Program-made: the position numbers and the translations under genes
Assembly (NCBI GenBank): GCA_024636105.1
Contig: JAGXHO010000114.1
Coordinates: 1-8,810, forward strand
From: Trueperaceae bacterium
Lineage (GTDB): Bacteria; Deinococcota; Deinococci; Deinococcales; Trueperaceae
DNA: 8,810 bases
Direction of reading: 5' to 3'
Notes under the pieces: model-generated
Databases searched by the model: none
What the model was told of the DNA's origin: nothing
The model's input: only the letters and a program-made list of their open reading frames with translations
Shown here: piece by piece, positions 6,711 through 8,810 of the stretch
Layout: each line of letters begins with the position of its first letter
Numbering within the stretch: the first letter of the stretch is position 1

Positions 6711-8291
6711 TCAGTTCTGGCGGAAGAGCGAGTACACGCGCACGGCCGGGTACCAAGTCGGGTGCATGTAGAAGCCACCGACGTCGGACCGCAGCGTGTA
6801 GATCATCTTCTGCGTACCGACGAACACTTGCGGGGCGTCCTCGACGATCAGGTCGACCGCTTGCCGGTACGCGTCGAGGCGCGCTTCCGCGTCGGTCGCC
6901 AGGGCACCCTGGTCGATGAGGGCGTCGACCGCCGGGTTTGAGTAGAAGTTCTGGTTGCGTCCCCGACCGCCCCGAGCGTCCGAGTGATACATGTACCAGA
7001 GGTAGGCGTAGGCGTCGGGCATGCGCGGCGGCGTGTACAGGAAGTTCGCCATCCGGAAGTTTTCGTCGTCGGCCGTGCGGGTTCCTTCGCTCCAGGTCGT
7101 GATCGACCGGACGAAGGCCGGGAAGTCCTGCGCGATGATGTTGACGGTCACGCCGATCTGGCCGAGGTAGGCCTGAAGCACTTGCCCCGCCAGCTCCTGC
7201 ACCTGGTCGCCGGTCGTGTAGTACACGTCCAGCGTCAGATCGGACTGACCGGCCTCGGCGAGGAGCGCGCGGGCTTCCTCGAGATCGAGGCGCCCGTACG
7301 GGATCTCCGGCGTGTAGCCGCCCAGGAACTCCGCCGGAACGGGACCGTTCGACGTCGTGAACGCGCCGCCCGTCGCTTCGAGGAAGGTGGCCTGGTCGAA
7401 CGCGAGGTTGATGGCTCGGCGCACGAGCGGATCGGCCGTCGGGCCGGCTTCTGCGTTGAGCATGAGGTACAGCACGCGCACGCCGCCGTCGCGCTCGATG
7501 ACCGTCACGGCCGGGTTCGCGCGCAGCGCCTCGAGCGCCTCGGTCGGGACCTGTTCGGCGAGGTCGACCTCGCCGCGTTCGAGCATCAGCTGCGCGGTCG
7601 ACCGCTCAGGCACCAGCAGCATGACCGAGCGGGTGAAGTGCGGCTTGTCCCAGCCGCCCCAGTACGGGTCGAACTTCTCGAGCACGAAGCGGTCGCCGCG
7701 GACGAGCTCGGCGAGCACGTAGGGCCCGGTGCCGGCGGTCTGCGTGGCGGCCCAGTCCTCGGCCCACGGGTCTTCGGCCGTTGCGGCGGCCTCGAAGGCC
7801 GTCGGGCTGATGATGCCGAGCATCGACACGGCCTGGAGGAAGGGCGGGCCGCCCGGAAGGATCGTGATGCGCACCGTCATGTCGTCCAAGACGTCGATCG
7901 AATCGATGTACGCGATCGCCCAATACGGCCCCTTCTGGATCTCCTTCACGCGTTCGAAGGAGTACCGCACGGCCTCAGCCGTGAGCGGGGTCCCATCGTG
8001 GAAGGTGACGCCGGGCCGCAGGTGGAACGTGTACACCGTTTGGTCGTCGGAGACGTCGATGCGCTCCGCGAGCACGGGGGACAGCTCCGTGGTCGGCCCT
8101 TGAAGACCGACGAGCGGCTCGTAGACGTTCTCGAGGAAGGGGACGGCTCGCGACGACGCCGTGTGGGGGTCGACGGTCTCGACGTTCCCGGACAAGGCGA
8201 CGGTCAGCGTATTCGGGTCGCCTTGCGCGAAGGCGCCTCCTGCGACCGCGAGCGCGAGCGTGACGTACAGAGCCAACGAGCGTCGAAGCAC
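6711..8291 (-). CDS. Extracytoplasmic solute-binding protein, family 5 (peptide/nickel type)
   Basis: This 526-residue secreted protein is the first gene of the importer operon. The GTG start at 8291 follows a perfect AGGAGG at a 6-nt distance. The signal peptide has Arg-Arg at 3-4, a hydrophobic core (LALYVTLALAVAGGA) and a cleavage site after AFA, leaving Gln23. No lipobox cysteine is present, so it should be free or held in a periplasm rather than be a lipoprotein. Family-5 landmarks are VDPHTA near 40-45, YTFHLRPGVTFHDGTPLTAE at about 87-106, GTGPYVLAE near 188-196 and FDPYWGGWDKPHF near 208-219. The length matches DppA/OppA-type proteins. It should capture the transported ligand for the two permeases. 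Ligand specificity cannot be read from sequence, and peptides are the default guess, strengthened by the peptidases encoded in the same operon. Confidence 0.92.
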   Translation of the reverse strand: MLRRSLALYVTLALAVAGGAFAQGDPNTLTVALSGNVETVDPHTASSRAVPFLENVYEPLVGLQGPTTELSPVLAERIDVSDDQTVYTFHLRPGVTFHDGTPLTAEAVRYSFERVKEIQKGPYWAIAYIDSIDVLDDMTVRITILPGGPPFLQAVSMLGIISPTAFEAAATAEDPWAEDWAATQTAGTGPYVLAELVRGDRFVLEKFDPYWGGWDKPHFTRSVMLLVPERSTAQLMLERGEVDLAEQVPTEALEALRANPAVTVIERDGGVRVLYLMLNAEAGPTADPLVRRAINLAFDQATFLEATGGAFTTSNGPVPAEFLGGYTPEIPYGRLDLEEARALLAEAGQSDLTLDVYYTTGDQVQELAGQVLQAYLGQIGVTVNIIAQDFPAFVRSITTWSEGTRTADDENFRMANFLYTPPRMPDAYAYLWYMYHSDARGGRGRNQNFYSNPAVDALIDQGALATDAEARLDAYRQAVDLIVEDAPQVFVGTQKMIYTLRSDVGGFYMHPTWYPAVRVYSLFRQN

Positions 8292-8297
8292 AGCGCA

Positions 8298-8303
8298 CCT
8301 CCT
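8298..8303 (-). promoter_or_regulatory. Ribosome binding site AGGAGG of the solute-binding protein, within a possible small hairpin
   Basis: The minus strand has a perfect AGGAGG 6 nt before GTG 8291, which decides that start over longer upstream extensions. The same bases lie in CACCT-GAGG-AGGTG (8296-8309), a 5-bp stem that could partly hide the site. Confidence 0.8.
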
Positions 8304-8337
8304 CAGGTGTTGCGTGCCACGGTACGGTAGACACCTG
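8304..8337. promoter_or_regulatory. Inverted repeat CAGGTGT-N20-ACACCTG upstream of the importer operon, possible operator
   Basis: CAGGTGT at 8304-8310 and ACACCTG at 8331-8337 are exact reverse complements 20 nt apart, just upstream of the binding-protein gene. A smaller symmetry, GGTAGACACC (GGT-N4-ACC, 8326-8335), overlaps the right arm. GntR regulators often bind GT-N-AC type symmetric sites. A link to the operon's own GntR protein is inference, and no promoter could be placed with confidence. Confidence 0.25.
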
Positions 8338-8496
8338 GGCGTGTGGGGCTTGGGTGGTGGGAACAAAGGTACACAGGGCCGGTTGCCGGAGGAATGGGTG
8401 GACGGAGGGCAGCGAGTCCATCTTGCGAGCCCTGCAAGGCGCGCGCGAGCGCCATCTCGCCCTCGATCCACTTCATGGACGGTAAGGCCCTGGGCC

Positions 8497-8697
8497 GTGG
8501 TCGGTGCCCCACGCTTCCACACCGAGGGGACGCCGACCTACGTCGAGCTGCGCGTGCCGCTGAAGACCTTGGCGCACTTGCGCGGGCGCGGGATGCGCGT
8601 CGAGCAGTCGCTGCTCAAGTTGGAGCGGCGCTTCGCCAAGGTGCAGCACGCGCTCCTCGGCGGCGACAGCGGCTCGATCGGCGTGGCGCGGACGTGA
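8497..8697 (+). CDS. Unidentified short protein, or the 3' end of a broken gene
   Basis: From GTG 8497 the frame encodes 66 residues ending at TGA 8695-8697. Nearly every codon ends in G or C, as in the real genes here, while the same frame upstream of 8497 loses that bias. This suggests that coding sequence starts or is broken near this point. The product contains YVELRVPLKTLAHL, then a basic helix, RVEQSLLKLERRFAKVQHAL, and a glycine-rich tail. I do not recognise the family. No ribosome binding site is evident before GTG 8497. Another plus-strand frame just upstream (about 8410-8500), with SIHFMDGKALG, also has a strong GC third position. A frameshifted longer gene is therefore possible. 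It ends 12 nt before the HpcH/HpaI start, so the two could be co-transcribed. Confidence 0.35.
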   Translation: MVGAPRFHTEGTPTYVELRVPLKTLAHLRGRGMRVEQSLLKLERRFAKVQHALLGGDSGSIGVART

Positions 8698-8709
8698 CGC
8701 CCCCGTACC

Positions 8710-8810
8710 ATGACCCCCATGCGCGACCCCAAACCCCACCACCACCGCGCCTGGCTCTTCGCCCCCGGCGCCGCCGAGCGGTTCGTCGCCAAGCTGCCCG
8801 GGTCCTGCGC
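8710..8810 (+). CDS. HpcH/HpaI aldolase/citrate lyase (CitE-like) family protein, N-terminal start only
   Basis: Thirty-three codons are visible before the window ends. After a Pro/His-rich start, the protein reads HRAWLFAPGAAERFVAKL. This matches the opening strand and helix of CitE-like proteins, which typically begin Arg-Ser/Ala-x-Leu-Phe-x-Pro-Gly followed by a helix with Glu-Arg-Phe. The family forms TIM barrels that cleave or make C-C bonds of acyl-CoA or keto-acid substrates (citrate lyase beta, malyl-CoA lyase and relatives). Metal and substrate residues lie beyond the window, so the specific reaction cannot be named. ATG 8710 and an in-frame ATG at 8719 are both possible starts, and neither has a clear ribosome binding site. 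It is divergent from the importer operon and may belong to another unit. Confidence 0.65.
   Translation, partial: MTPMRDPKPHHHRAWLFAPGAAERFVAKLPGSC

Noticed and set aside
3697..6919. Plus-strand open frames at 3697-4800, 4905-5684 and 5903-6919
   Set aside because: They mirror the M24 B and permease genes, their products are charged low-complexity sequence, and none shows domain landmarks.
6984..8330. 448-codon plus-strand open frame across the binding-protein gene
   Set aside because: It is rich in Arg, Glu, Val and His with no recognisable domain, and it lies antisense to a clear family-5 binding protein.
8340..8420. Promoter with TTGTTC-like -35 upstream of the binding-protein gene
   Set aside because: No acceptable -10 hexamer lies at 16-18 bp spacing, so the call would be guesswork.

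Overview
GC-rich bacterial DNA, read here as an accessory peptide or amino-acid catabolism region. Several features lean weakly toward a Deinococcota/Trueperaceae-like genome, but do not prove it: high GC, frequent GTG starts, and a solute-binding protein with a plain Ala-x-Ala|Gln signal peptide and no lipobox cysteine. No rRNA, tRNA, CRISPR array or insertion sequence was seen.

Layout. (1) 1-144, plus: the last 47 residues of a membrane-dipeptidase-like (peptidase M19) protein. (2) 187-606, minus: remains of a major-facilitator transporter, with helices missing and a frame change. (3) 767-1909, plus: an M24 metallopeptidase (prolidase/aminopeptidase P fold). It converges on, and overlaps by 14 bp, the last gene of the main operon. 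(4) 1896-8291, minus: a six-gene operon transcribed right to left. Its order is oligopeptide-binding protein, 12-bp hairpin, DppB-like permease, DppC-like permease, a second M24 peptidase, an aspartate-dehydrogenase-family protein, and a GntR-family regulator. Two junctions are 4-base GTGA stop/start overlaps, and the remaining gaps are 8, 20 and 55 nt. (5) 8292-8496: upstream region of the operon, with an inverted repeat close to the ribosome binding site. (6) 8497-8697, plus: a short unidentified coding-like frame. (7) 8710-8810, plus: the start of an HpcH/HpaI (CitE-like) lyase, cut by the window end.

How it may work (inference): the binding protein and two permeases import an oligopeptide or related compound, using ATPase subunits encoded elsewhere. 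The M24 enzyme hydrolyses it, and the coupled NAD(P)-dependent dehydrogenase-like protein acts on a product. The GntR protein senses the substrate or an intermediate.

The most unusual point is that the aspartate-dehydrogenase-like protein has Thr-x-Gln where the family has its Asn-x-His motif with the catalytic histidine. It may therefore carry out a different reaction. The two M24 peptidases are close, gap-free paralogs facing each other on opposite strands, which suggests duplication and specialisation within one locus.
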